Shown here: positions 22,043-32,600 of the stretch, in pieces
How positions within the stretch are numbered: position 1 is the first letter of the stretch
Layout: each line of letters begins with the position of its first letter
DNA from: Phascolarctos cinereus
Taxonomy: Eukaryota > Chordata > Mammalia > Diprotodontia > Phascolarctidae
Length of the DNA stretch: 64,000 bases
Assembly: GCF_002099425.1 (NCBI RefSeq)
Contig: NW_018343987.1
Coordinates: 16,059,501-16,123,500, forward strand
Direction: 5' to 3'
Translations under genes and position numbers: made by a program
Notes under the pieces: model-generated
Seen by the model: only the letters and a program-made list of their open reading frames with translations
The model's database searches: none
What the model was told of the DNA's origin: nothing

Positions 22043-22787
22043 CTCAACACATTCCAAGGCACCTGCTTCAGCCTCCTTCATGGCTGTTGGAATAAATTGT
22101 TCTCATCTGCCCATTCCCCTGAGGTAAGTCTTCATACACTTAGGGTAGACACCCCCCTAACTCACTATGGACCTGCTAATTATCCTCAACCTGGTCTAAC
22201 CCATCTGCCAAGACAGTTTTATTGGAGTGTGGCCACTGAGCATGCTACAGCTTCTTGGAGCCACTGGTATGGAACTCCTGAAGCCCAAACCTCAGAGATA
22301 ATCTTCTGCCACCGCTGTCTTTCTTCCCTTGAATTTTGTTTTGATTTTTGGATTCAAGCCAACTTCTTCAGATGCACGCACACACACACACACATCCTAC
22401 CCTTTTAGCTTTGTTATTATCTAATTCTAGGACTTAGCTTGTGTAAGCTGAAAATCTGACCCCTAACTGAGCAATGATTTCTCAGTCACAGACCCATTCC
22501 GACCCCATTCCCCAAACTGGGGAGCTTCAGTCAGAACCTTGGACACCTACACCATGAAAGAACTTAATGGTCCTGACCCTAGCCCCACTATGAAGTCCTA
22601 GGTAAATACTATCCAATGAAAGGTGCTCCTTGTACCCATGACATCTAAAAACAAAATTAAATTAGTGGGAAAATTGTATGACCGTCAAATTCACAAAGAC
22701 AGGGTCATGCATTTTGTCAGTTAGGGAGACTGGTAATATTTAGAGGATGCTGAAAAAATTGTTATTCAACACATTTAATAATGACAC
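22043..22787. other. Intergenic stretch with short (CA)n
   Basis: It holds a (CA)10-like run at about 22376-22395 and otherwise unassigned sequence. A 123-codon plus-strand frame that starts in the hAT end (22037-22408) has no recognisable similarity. Confidence 0.4.
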
Positions 22788-22985
22788 AGACATTTAGGCT
22801 TTGTGGTACAGCAGAAAGAGTACTGGATATAGAATCAGATGTTCTGGATTCAAATCCTGACCCTTCATTTATTACCTTGTATAAAGTATCTTGCTTCTGT
22901 AGACTTCAGTTTCCTCATCCAGAAAAGGAAGAGACTGGACGAGATAACTTCAAAAATTCCTTTCAATTCTAAACCCAATATCTTA
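22788..22985 (+). repeat. MIR SINE
   Basis: 'TGTGGTACAGCAGAAAGAGT' head, 'GGATTCAAATCCTGACCC' box, 'CTTCAGTTTCCTCATCC' core, and 'TTCCTTTCAATTCTAAA' tail. Confidence 0.8.
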
Positions 22986-23046
22986 TGTGATAGGGTGAAA
23001 AACAAACATATAACCCAATCCTACCCCCACTCTATAAGATATTAGG

Positions 23047-23294
23047 GCTTTTGTTGTTGTTCAATTATTTTTCAGCTGTGTATGACTCTTTGTCAGAAAG
23101 CCCTTTGGAGTTTTCTTGGCAGAGATACTAGAGTGGTTTGCCATTTCCTTCTCTAGCTCATTTTACTGATGAGAAAACTGAGGCACACAGGGTTAAATGA
23201 CTTGCCCGGGGTCACACAACTAGCAAGTGTCTAAGGCTGGATCTTCCTAATTTCAGGCCTGCTGCTCTATCTACTGAGCCACCCTGCTGCCCAT
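23047..23294 (-). repeat. MAR1-like SINE, antisense
   Basis: RTE-type end TTTTGTTGTTGTTCAATT on the left, 'GAGTGGTTTGCCATTTCC', 'GTCACACAACTAGCAAGTG', and ending in CCACCCTGCTGCCC. Confidence 0.88.
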
Positions 23295-23694
23295 TAGGGC
23301 ATTCCTCCAATATCTCATTGTAACACGAAGGCAGACTTGGATTCTCCAAGACTACACAAATGGATTGCTAGCTCTGACTGGGCTTTGGTGAGGGTTTCTT
23401 CAGGTATCATCCAAGAAAGAGCCAGTTAAGTTCTGAAAGGCCCATGGATCAGGCTGGCCAACAGGTGTTAAATTTTTTTGGACCTAGAATTTCACCTAGA
23501 ACATCAACTAATAGAAGGTTTGAGATTGGCAGTGGTGGACCCGTGTGTCTGGGATATGTTTCTAAATGTTTAACAATTGTTTCTCCAGGGGAAAAAGTAT
23601 GCATGACACACTTTTCAATTTAAACATTTTCTCCATGATTTTCTTATGTCTACTCTAGACAATCATCATAACAATAAATCAAGTCCTAATATGT

Positions 23695-23946
23695 CCAGTC
23701 ATTTTTCAGTCATGTCTGACTCTTTGTCAGGAAACCCTGCAGGGTTTTCTTGGCAAAGATATTGGAGTAGTTTACCATTTCCTTCTCTAGCTCATTTTAT
23801 AGATGAGGAAACTGAGGCAAACAAGGTTAAGTGACTTGCCCAGGGTCACCAAGCAAGTAAAAGAGTCTGAGGCAAGATTTGAACTCACAAAGATGAGCCT
23901 TACTGACTGCAGGTCTAGAACGCTATCCAATGCACCACCTAGCTGC
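23695..23946 (-). repeat. MAR1-like SINE, antisense
   Basis: Starts TCCAGTCATTTTTCAGTCAT, passes through GGTTTTCTTGGCAAAGATAT, and ends ACCACCTAGCTGCCC. It abuts the first copy of a duplicated unique segment. Confidence 0.85.
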
Positions 23947-23954
23947 CCTTCCTT

Positions 23955-24230
23955 ATGCAAGGTGTAAATGCTCACACTGAAAATTTAACAATCAGCTCTC
24001 AGGAACAGATATCAGCTGACTCCAGTATGTTCCTGATTGTATCTCACATCAAGGAAAACATGGATACATTAAGTATTATTATTAGCAATGTTATTGTTAC
24101 CAAGGAGATGTGGTATACTTGAGGACACGGAATGAAGAGCAAATTAAAAGACCACTTGTTTTTATGTTAGTTTAAATCACAAATTCTGGATCATGCAAGG
24201 TAATTTTGAGGGTATTGTGGTAGCTGTGGA
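23955..24230 (+). repeat. Direct repeat, copy 1 (unique segment duplicated locally)
   Basis: It begins CAAGGTGTAAATGCTCACAC. Shared blocks with copy 2 include GGTGTAAATGCTCACA, AATGTTATTGTTA, CAAGGAGATGTG and GAAGAGCAAAT. A 40-nt stretch around TTCCTGATTGTATCTCACATC is present here but absent from copy 2. It follows a SINE head, as copy 2 does. Confidence 0.8.
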
Positions 24231-24234
24231 TGAG

Positions 24235-24610
24235 GTCTGATGATAGGATCACAGGTTTAGAGGTAAGACAGACCTTAGATATCATCTAATCCAACCCTTC
24301 CTTTTTAGATAGAAAAACTGAGGGTCACCCATCTGAAAATAAGCTCTCTGGGAGTAGGGAATGTTTCATTCTTTGTACTTATAACTTCATCTCTAAGCAG
24401 AGTGCTTGGCACACAGCAGGCACCTAATCAATACTTGCTTGGTTAGTTGGTTGAGCTATGAGACTTGGCCAAAGCTGCATAGAAAGTAGATAGCAGAGCC
24501 AGGGTTCAAATCTCTCCCATTAACAAGGAAACCCAGAGGAGCAGCTACATGGTACAGCGGATAGGGTAGCAGGCTTGGAGTCAGGAAGACCTGAATTCAA
24601 ATCTGGATGA
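24235..24610. repeat. MIR, L2 and SINE fragments
   Basis: A reversed MIR-like block at 24240-24335 (GATCACAGGTTTAGAGG), a sense L2 3' end at 24340-24450 (GTGCTTGGCACACAGCAGGC), and a sense SINE head at 24537-24605 (GAGCAGCTACATGGTACAGC) cut off after AAATCTGG. Confidence 0.6.
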
Positions 24611-24689
24611 AGGGAAGCAGTGAGTTCATACTGAATCTGAAGTCGGGTGGTGGTACCACCCAGCTGCTCTTCCTGATGTGTAGTGTTTG

Positions 24690-24930
24690 CCAATTTCCAA
24701 GGTGTAAATGCTCACAGCAGAAATTTTAACAATTAGCTCTGAAGAACAGGTACCAGCTGACTTCAGTATGCCTACGGATACCTTAAGTATTACTATTAAC
24801 AATGTTATTGTTATCAAGGAGATGTGATATATTTGAGGAGACTGAGTGAAGAGCAAATCAAAAGGCCACTTATTCTTGTGTGAAAGGAGTTAGTTTGAAT
24901 CACAAATTTTGGGTTATGCAGAGTAGCAGA
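24690..24930 (+). repeat. Direct repeat, copy 2
   Basis: It begins CCAAGGTGTAAATGCTCACA and runs parallel to the segment about 740 bp to the left for some 230 bp with scattered substitutions and one roughly 40-nt gap. A SINE-head remnant (CCACCCAGCTGCTCTTCCTG) precedes it, as a SINE head (CACCTAGCTGCCCTTCCTTA) precedes copy 1. This implies duplication of a block that already contained the SINE. Confidence 0.8.
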
Positions 24931-25171
24931 GCACATCTTTCCTCTGCACCATTCTGCCTCCCAACCTTTCAAAAAAAATTCTTCACAAAGGACCTGAAAT
25001 ATGGACTAATAATTTGTTTCACTTCTTCAAAACATCTCATGAGGAAATCAACCCCAATGTACCTTGGTAAATGAGATGCCAGTAAAAGCAGGTAGGTGAG
25101 TCAGGAAGGATTATACTTTGTACCCTGGCATTTAAAGATCCATTCAGATCCATTAGAAAGGAAAGCCTTGT

Positions 25172-25262
25172 TGTTAAAGGAGCAGCTATGTGGTAGAGTG
25201 GATAGAGAACCAGGCTTGGAGACAGCATGATCTAATTCAAATACGGCCCCAGACATAATGAT
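25172..25262 (+). repeat. SINE head fragment
   Basis: 'GAGCAGCTATGTGGTAGAGT' through 'CGGCCCCAGACA'. Only the first 90 nt are present. Confidence 0.65.
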
Positions 25263-25299
25263 GTGGAAAGTGGGAACTATTTATTCATATCCTGCAAAC

Positions 25300-25900
25300 C
25301 TAGACTATACTGGCACCATGTCAGGAAACTGAATCGCTTTCATCTGAATTCTAGGAAGATTCTGAAGATCACCTGGCAAGATAAGGTACCATATACTAAG
25401 GTCTTTTCTTAAGCTGAACTGCCAAGCATTCAAACTCTACTGCAAAGAGCACAACTCCAATGGACTGGCCACATTATTCGGATACCAAATGCACATTTGC
25501 CTAAAAGAATATTTTATGGAGAATTCACGCAAGAAAGAGCCTCATACGGTAATCAGAAGAAGCATTGCAAGGATACTCCCAAGGTCTCTCTGAAGAACTT
25601 CGGAACTGATTGCGTAATATGTGGTATCACTAGGTCAAGAGGAGACGCTGTCAAAGGACCACCCAAGCATAGTTCACTCACATAGAACGAGGTGATGTGC
25701 TCTACGAGCAAAGCAGATTCACAGTCACTCAAAAGAAATGGGAGATGCACAAATTCAGAGACATCTCCACCCCAAATGTTCTTATGGACTATTTGTGCCT
25801 GACCTGTGGTAAAGTGCTCTGAGCTCATATTGGTCTGACCTGCCACAGTCTCCAACACAGTGATGCCATGTTGGTCCTCTTCAAGAATGGACAGCCACTG
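25300..25900 (+). repeat. Old non-LTR retrotransposon ORF end (RTE-X/L4-like?)
   Basis: Plus-strand frames give the degraded C-terminal tail of a LINE polyprotein. It runs from a QLRWTGHVIRM-like block (here degraded) to LPKRIFYGEFTQERASYGNQ and KKHCKDTPKVSLKNFGTDC. About 150 nt later comes a one-finger motif close to CLTCGK...HIGLTCHSLQHSD. This 'GHV-R-P..LPKR..YGEL' plus zinc-finger tail is typical of several LINE clades in vertebrates. I cannot resolve which one. It is dead. Confidence 0.6.
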
Positions 25901-26039
25901 ATATCCTTTGACTTTTCTATTGGGAAAGGCCTTTTGGTCATGTGTTACGTGTATGTGTATATTTCTTACTTGTTTATATATCTTATATCCAAACCCATAT
26001 CAGAGAAATTTGACACAATGATTTCCCCCACCCCCATTT

Positions 26040-27945
26040 TACCTCTTCCCTTCTCAACCTAGGGGTATTGATTTTGTTAGTGCATAAGTTTTTCAGTTCC
26101 AGCCCAATGGAAATATGAAATGCAAATTCCAATAACACAACTTCAAGGGATTCATTATTTGTATTAATTAGGACTTACTAGTATTTTATTTTTTGTAATT
26201 CTCTCTATCCATAGTTTAAGAATATATCTTCTACCCATGGTTGTCAAATGTCTACGATCAGCTTCTCTTCTAATTATTTTATAGTATAATCTTTAATATT
26301 AAGGCAACATGACCATTTAGGTTGTATTACAGAATATGGTGTAAGGTGTTGCTCTAAGCCTAATTTCTGCCAGACTGCTTTCTAGTTTTCCCAGAAATTT
26401 TTAGCAAATAGTGAATTCTTTCCTATTTGTTTCCGTTTATTGACCACTGATTTATTGATTCACATTGTTTCTGATTCTCCCTTGTCTAATCTGTTCCACT
26501 GATCTACTGTTTTATTTTTTAAACACCAGATGGCTTTGATGACTATTATTTTATGTAGTTTGAGGTCTACAAGTGCTGTTGTTCCTCCTTCATTCCTACC
26601 TCTTTTTATTATTTTTTTTGTTGATCTTTCATTTTTCCAAATGAATGTTATTTTTAAAAGTTCCATAAAGTATCCACTCGATAATTTGATTGGTATGTCT
26701 TATTCTGTATCTACTACAATCCAGCAATTCTCTATCAAGAGTTTGGAAACATGCTTCATCATCAGTCTTCTTGAGTCATGGTTAGTTGTTGCATTTATCA
26801 AGTTCTCAAATCTTTTAAAGCTGTTTTCCCTTTCAATGCTGTAGTCATTTTATAAATTGTTCTGGTTCTGTACCCTTCACTTTTTATCAGTTCAAACAAG
26901 TCTTTCCATCCCTTCATTCCTTACAGAAAAATAATATTCCATTACATTCCTATACCATAATTTATTCAGCCTTTCCTCCCAATTGTTGGATACACTTTGT
27001 TTCTAGCTCTTTGTTATACCACTATTTTTGTAGATTCAAGTTCTTTCCTCTTGTCTCTAATCCCTTTAGGAGATAATCCTACAGTGATATCACTGGGTCA
27101 AGAGGTAAACACAGCTTAATAACTTTTGGAATGTAATTCCAAATTATGTTCTAGAACGATCAGACCAACTCATAGCTTTACCAATAGAACATTAGTGTGC
27201 CTATCTATGCCCTCAGAGAAACTCCAATTGTCATTTTCCTTTTTTGTCACTTTTAGCAATCCATGGGTATGAGGGAAAACCAATTTGTTCTAATTTGCAT
27301 TTATTACTAGCGATTTGGAGCACTTTTTCATGTGGTTGATCATTTCTTTTGAAAACAAGCTGTTCAAATACCTTGACCATATTATCTATTAGGGAATGAC
27401 TTGTCTTTATATACTTGTATCAGTTTCCAATCTTGGGTATTGTTAGCTGGGAAATTTGCTGCCAAGATCCCAATTCACTGTTTTACCTATATAAGGTAAT
27501 CCTCTGGTGGTTTGATTGGCAGTCATGGCTGAGATTACCAAGAAGCCTACACTAGTTCCTTTCACCAATGTATACCACTGAACCTGTTGATTAACCTAAG
27601 TAGTACAGTCATTTTTATTGACAGCCCAACTGTGAGCTATTAATTTCTCCAATTATTTGTCTTTTTTCTGCAAAGTGTTTTGTAACTGTATTCATATAAT
27701 TCCCAGGTAGCAGGAATTCTTGATAGGTAGGCTCCCGGATATTTTATAGTTATTTTGGACACAATTTATTTTTATCTTTCTGCTGAGTTTTGTTTGAGTT
27801 TTGTTTGTAATGTAAAGGCTAATAATTTTAGTGGATTTATTTTATATCCTAACACTTTACTAGTTATTAATTGCTTTGTAATGCTTTACATGCTTCTCTA
27901 TATTCATATTTATTGTTTCTTACAACACAGTAACTAGCATTCTAT
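26040..27945 (-). repeat. L1 LINE ORF2 and 3' region, antisense, in pieces
   Basis: The minus-strand frame at 26460-26666 reads ITFIWKNERSTKKIIKRGRN then GGTTALVDLKLHKIIVIKAI and NKTVDQWNRL, which is the L1 ORF2 post-RT segment. Surrounding T-rich sequence (for example 'TTTCCAAATGAATGTTATTT') is the same family in reverse. Blocks at 26860-27450 and 27600-27945 are other L1 portions ('TGGAGCACTTTTTCATGTGG', 'GGAATTCTTGATAGGTAGGC'). At least two L1 copies are probably fused. All are dead. Confidence 0.7.
27515..27600 (-). pseudogene. Decayed SDHD exon-4-like fragment
   Basis: The stretch 27521-27568 aligns without gaps to SDHD exon 4 at 29715-29762, with 37 of 48 positions identical. The last 12 (TTCCTTTCACCAA region) are nearly perfect, and ten of the eleven differences are transitions, as expected for an old methylated pseudogene. 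Similarity fades on either side. It lies between L1 blocks, so it could be a scrap of an SDHD retrocopy. Chance is not excluded on this length. Confidence 0.5.
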
Positions 27946-27946
27946 C

Positions 27947-28346
27947 TGTAAGGGGCAGAATCTGTTCTGCCATTATAATTATGCCAATTATAGGGTGGCA
28001 TACCCTCTGAGAGAACACTGAGATGCCGAAGAAAGGATGGCCCATACCAACTTAGTTCTTAATAGGTTTTATTAGGGTTGATTGGGGGAGTTTACTCAAA
28101 GAGGCCCCGTCCTTGCTGGCAAGAGGACAGAATGGTGGATTTCCACACCCAACCTCAGGCCAAGTCGTATTATATAGAAAAAGAACAAAGAAAGCACAGT
28201 GCCAGGGAGGGGCCAGGGTCACATGCAAGTTTTCCCATGGGACAGTTACAGACTCTTTTGCTGTTCACATTTATTCAAGGTAGCTTACGTTCTCTGCGGA
28301 GCATCAGGGTTATGTTTCCAGACTCGGGCTACCATCGTACATTACA
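27947..28346 (-). mobile_element. Solo-LTR-like fossil inside an L1
   Basis: About 400 bp with TGTAA...TTACA ends. On the minus strand there is a TATA-like box (near 28175) and an AATAAA signal (near 28070) about 100 nt apart, as in retroviral LTRs. L1 antisense sequence lies on both sides (to 27945 and from about 28350). No internal viral genes were seen. It is probably an old solo LTR, and the class is unknown. Confidence 0.5.
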
Positions 28347-28349
28347 CTC

Positions 28350-28572
28350 ATATCTGTTTAGCCATTTTCCAACTGATGATTATTTGCTTTGATTCCCGTC
28401 ATTTGCAGTGTATACAGGCATCTTCCCTTTACCCACTGGCTTCCTTGGGTTACACACCTCAAAGGAGAACCTCTGGGTCAAAACATTGTAGTCACTTTCA
28501 TGGCATAATTCCAAACTGCTTTCCAAAAATGTTTGGACCAGTTTGCACCTCCACAATTTTGTTCCTAACACT
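28350..28572 (-). repeat. L1 fragment, antisense (continues the left-hand L1)
   Basis: 'TTTAGCCATTTTCCAACTGA' and 'CATAATTCCAAACTGCTTTC' are reversed L1 3' region motifs that also occur at 26950-27150. Confidence 0.6.
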
Positions 28573-28729
28573 TGGCCAGTCTTACCTTTAGAAATCCTTT
28601 CGTCCCCAATCTGGGCTCCAGGCACTCGGCTGCCTCCAGCTCGTACAATCTGCTCCTCTCCCACCTCTCTTAAGACTTGCAAACTGGCGTTAGGGGGGAA
28701 CTTAACACCAGCACTTTACTGAGTTTGGA

Positions 28730-29119
28730 TGTTGAGATGATAGGAAACATTCATACGGCACTGAACAGTTAACAAAAGGTTTATTCAATCCTAGTATAGC
28801 AAGAATATGCAACAGGGCAACCACAGCACTTACGTCCCTCAAATCCATACGGTAACTGTCTAGTCAGCATGACAAGATATGGTAACTTGCATAGTCTTCA
28901 GAAATCCACCAAGTGGGAAAAGCCCTGACTCCATGTGAGGAGGGCTTATTTACACCCTTAGTGACCAGGGATCTACATCAAGAGAGGCAGAGGCCAAGCT
29001 TTTATGCTTTTCTGGGAAAATTAATCTCCATTTTGGCAAATGGGAAATGGAACCCTAGTCCTAGTACAACCAAGGAGATTAACAATAAGAAGAACATAGG
29101 CATCAGCACTCCCTCAACA
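28730..29119 (-). mobile_element. Solo-LTR-like fossil
   Basis: 390 bp bounded by TGTTGAG...CTCAACA. On the minus strand it contains CATAAAAG (TATA-like) and further on AATAAA (near 28780), followed by the terminal CTCAACA. No target duplication is obvious and no internal genes are present. It looks like an old solo LTR of an endogenous retrovirus. Confidence 0.6.
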
Positions 29120-29222
29120 TCAAGCTTTCCTTAAACCATGTAACAGGGAAGACATGTGAGCTGTGTATAAAGAGATGAAAGGTTCTCAAAATAAAACACA
29201 TGGTTTCCTTTCTTACAAATCT

Positions 29223-29228
29223 TTTATT
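29223..29228 (-). terminator. SDHD poly(A) signal
   Basis: AATAAA on the minus strand about 410 nt downstream of the SDHD stop. It is the first good signal in the 3' UTR. The 3' UTR would therefore cover about 29205-29639, in which I see no repeat. Confidence 0.65.
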
Positions 29229-29639
29229 ATATGAATTAACAAAATGTCTTCTTTTGCTCCGTATTCCCAAGAACAAGAAGCATTTTAAGAGGGACAGGGC
29301 TACTGGACAAATCCAGTCACAAAAGGATGATGAATAACTGAATTAAGAGATCAGTAAATTGAAATGCGGCAGCTTACAAGGTTAAGCAAGATATAAACCT
29401 AGTGAGATCCTGAGACAACTTAGTAACTCTCAGAACTTGGAACACAAGCTAATCTCACAATTTCCTTAATCTAATCCTTCTTGGATTACATTCCTCATAG
29501 AAACCAATTATTGAAATTAACTGTGCCTGACTGGAGAACGGGTGAGGTCTCATCAGTGGAGCTCATTGCTATTTTCATTGGTTAATAATGTGATAGAGCA
29601 GAGGCAATGGGTGTACAATCATTTCTGTTTCCAGGAAAG

Positions 29640-32600
29640 TCAGAGGCTCCACAGCATGGCGACAGCTTTGCAGATGCCCACATCATGATAGTTGAAATAG
29701 CAGAGTCCTGCAAAGGTCACGGCTGAGAGCATCAAGAGACCTGCATTGGCTCCTTTCACCAACTTGTCTTCATGAACATAGTCAGTAATAACCTGTCCAA
29801 GACCCCTGAAGAGAAAAAGAAAATTCTACCATAGTACAAACTAAAAATGACAAGTGATATTAAGAGGGCATTTGAATGTTGGCTTGCTACTCACAAGAAC
29901 CAGTCAAGTTTCAAATGGAGTATTTCATAACCTTCCTCAGTTCCTACCCCTAGATTAATCTTTTCCATCTCTTCAGTGACTTCAACTTTTGTACATGGTA
30001 ATTTTTACAATTAGGAGGTAATATTCTTATCCTGTTTTGAGAAGAAGTTTAAAAAACCCAATTCATGGTAACAAGGACTATAACTAAGGAAGAAGGAAGC
30101 AAGACGTTCTAAATGAAACTAGACTGATACCTACACTCTCAGGATTACAATCCCCAGGGAGACTTATATTGGAGGAAATGGCCACAAGCCCTGATAACTA
30201 CCAATCTACTTGGATTAGTTAATATATCAAACAGGAAAAGCCCAAGAGAGACTATGTACAAACCAGACAATCATTAAAATAATTCAGGTCAGTAGAGAGA
30301 ACCATCAGTCCATGACTGGAGTGCATACCCTTCAGGTGATGTGCTAAAAGAAGACCTATTCTCCACCACCCCACCATCCTGCCCTCTTTGGAGTAAAACA
30401 TAAATAAGAGTCAGACTTCTACATAGGATCATGGAGGTAGATAGTAATTGGAGCATTTATCAGAAATCTTATTGGTTCCACATTGTTTACTCTCTTCCTG
30501 TTGGCTGGCATTTGAAAACACAGCAAACCTAAATGAAATTCAGTAATTTTGTATTTATGACAATTCAGACAGCATTTGATTGGTTATTTATTTAGAAATG
30601 GTTGTATTACAAAAAATTGCATAAAGGAGTAAACCAGAATGTAAACGAAAATATTTTAGCAACTACTTAGTCAATCAACATACATTTACTAAGGGTCTAT
30701 TCTCTGGCAAATATTAGCATTTATCTATATATTTTCCCCTTCTATATTTCCCCTAACATTTTGAAAAGAAAATCAAGAAAAACTGTTTGCCCTGAATAAC
30801 TGATCATTGAGAAGCTACAAGGTATATCAGATAGATGGCTGTCTCCCAGGCAGTATAATCTGGGTTTAAGTTCTGAAACCTCTTGCAACATTCTGACTAT
30901 GTAGTAACCTTTGGCAGGCCCCTCAAACCTCTCAGTGACCCAGACTATTTTCTGAGATTCTCAATTACAAAGCAGGTGCAGATCTGCTCAAGCAGGAGTT
31001 GCTGCACCCAAGCACTCCCTACACCAGGGAAATCGAAGGTCTAGACACCCCCCAACCAAAAAAAAGCTCCAAACTCCTGCTTCCTCCTATTTTTTTACAC
31101 TTATTTTGAAATAGCAGTTATGCTGCTAAACAGAGGCTTTTCTAAGTGGAAGAAATTCCTTACCAGAATACACAATTTTAAATTAAAGGACTTATTTAAC
31201 TTTTCACAGTTCAGTTTCCTCATTTATGTAACAAAAGGGTTGAATAAATTATTAAAATCATAATTATGCTTTTACTGCATTTTAAAATGCCAGTCAATAG
31301 TAGGGAAACTAAACCAGCAGGCACCAATAGCGTTTCTAACTATTTCAGTTAATATACTCCACGAGCCACAGGAAATGTGGACTATTCAATCAATACACAT
31401 TTACTAAGCACCTCTTTTGTGTGCAGAATATTGAAGCAGGCTGGATTCAAAGATGTTTCCTTGCCCTCACTGTTTAGGAAAGGTATATAACACATATAAA
31501 TGTAGCGATAATACAGGATAAATACCTAAGAGGTACAAACAAAATGTCAGAGGAGATCTCAGGGTTAGGTGAGAACATTGCTAACTAGGGAGGTCGAGAA
31601 AGTTTTCATGAAAGAAATGGCATAGGCAGGAACTCAGCAGGCAGAGAAGGGCATACAAAGTATAATGTAAAAAAAGGCAAGAAGGCAGGACATGTACAGA
31701 GAGCAGTGAGCTATCAGGTTTGGCTGGGGCACAAACAGGAAAAAGTTGGATGGCACCATACTGTGCATACTGTATTTGTATTCCTGGCTAAGGAATCTAA
31801 CTTTATTCAGCAACAGAGTCAATGAAGAGTTCCAAGGAGAGGAATGCTGTGACCAAACAAGACTCAGTGTAAAAGAATTCTAAATCTCAGAACCAACAAT
31901 ATGAATTGCATAGTCAGCCATTTACAACTGGTTAATGCAGGGGGAAAAATAATTAAATAATACTCCTCCCATTTCTACTATTCTTTTTTTATTTTTTTTT
32001 GGGGGGGGCGCTAGGCAATGGGGTTAAGTGACCTGTCCAAGGTCACACAGCTAGTGAGTGTTATGTGTCTGAGGTTGGATTTGAACTCAGGTCCTCCTGA
32101 CTCCAGAGCCAGTGCTCTTTCCACCACACCACCTAGCTGCCCCTTCTGCTATCCATTTTTCAACCTTAATCTTCCCACTTCTCAATCCCTTCTTATCCTT
32201 CTACCCCAAACTAAAACTATAGAATTGTTGATTCTCCTAGTAAACCTCCAAACCAGAAAAGACAGCAGCAGCATCAACCAGGGAGTAGTTGCGTGTTAGG
32301 GAAGAGGAGGGAGGGGACCCTCATTCCCCAGGAATAAAGTGTTCTTGAGCCCCACATCTTAAACCCAAAATGAAAACAAATAAATTCCTATAGCCAAACT
32401 CCAGCTTTCAACCACTTGCAAACCATTTTCTCTCAGAATTTCTCTCAAAAACATAGCTTTTTATAGCCTCTCTAATGCTTTAGTAGGCATTTTTCAAGAA
32501 GATGAAGAACTGCTAGAGTAGAAATTTTAGATCTATTCTCATTACCTTTGCCATTTATTAGCTTTGTCACTATTTTATAGTAAATGAAGAAATATTTGTT

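Noticed and set aside
26040-27945. Possible single full-length L1
   Set aside because: The order of blocks and the gaps do not fit one continuous copy. The frames are short and disrupted.
27947-29119. A complete endogenous retrovirus between the two LTR-like fossils
   Set aside because: The two fossils have different ends and lengths, and what lies between them is L1 and unassigned sequence with no viral gene motifs.
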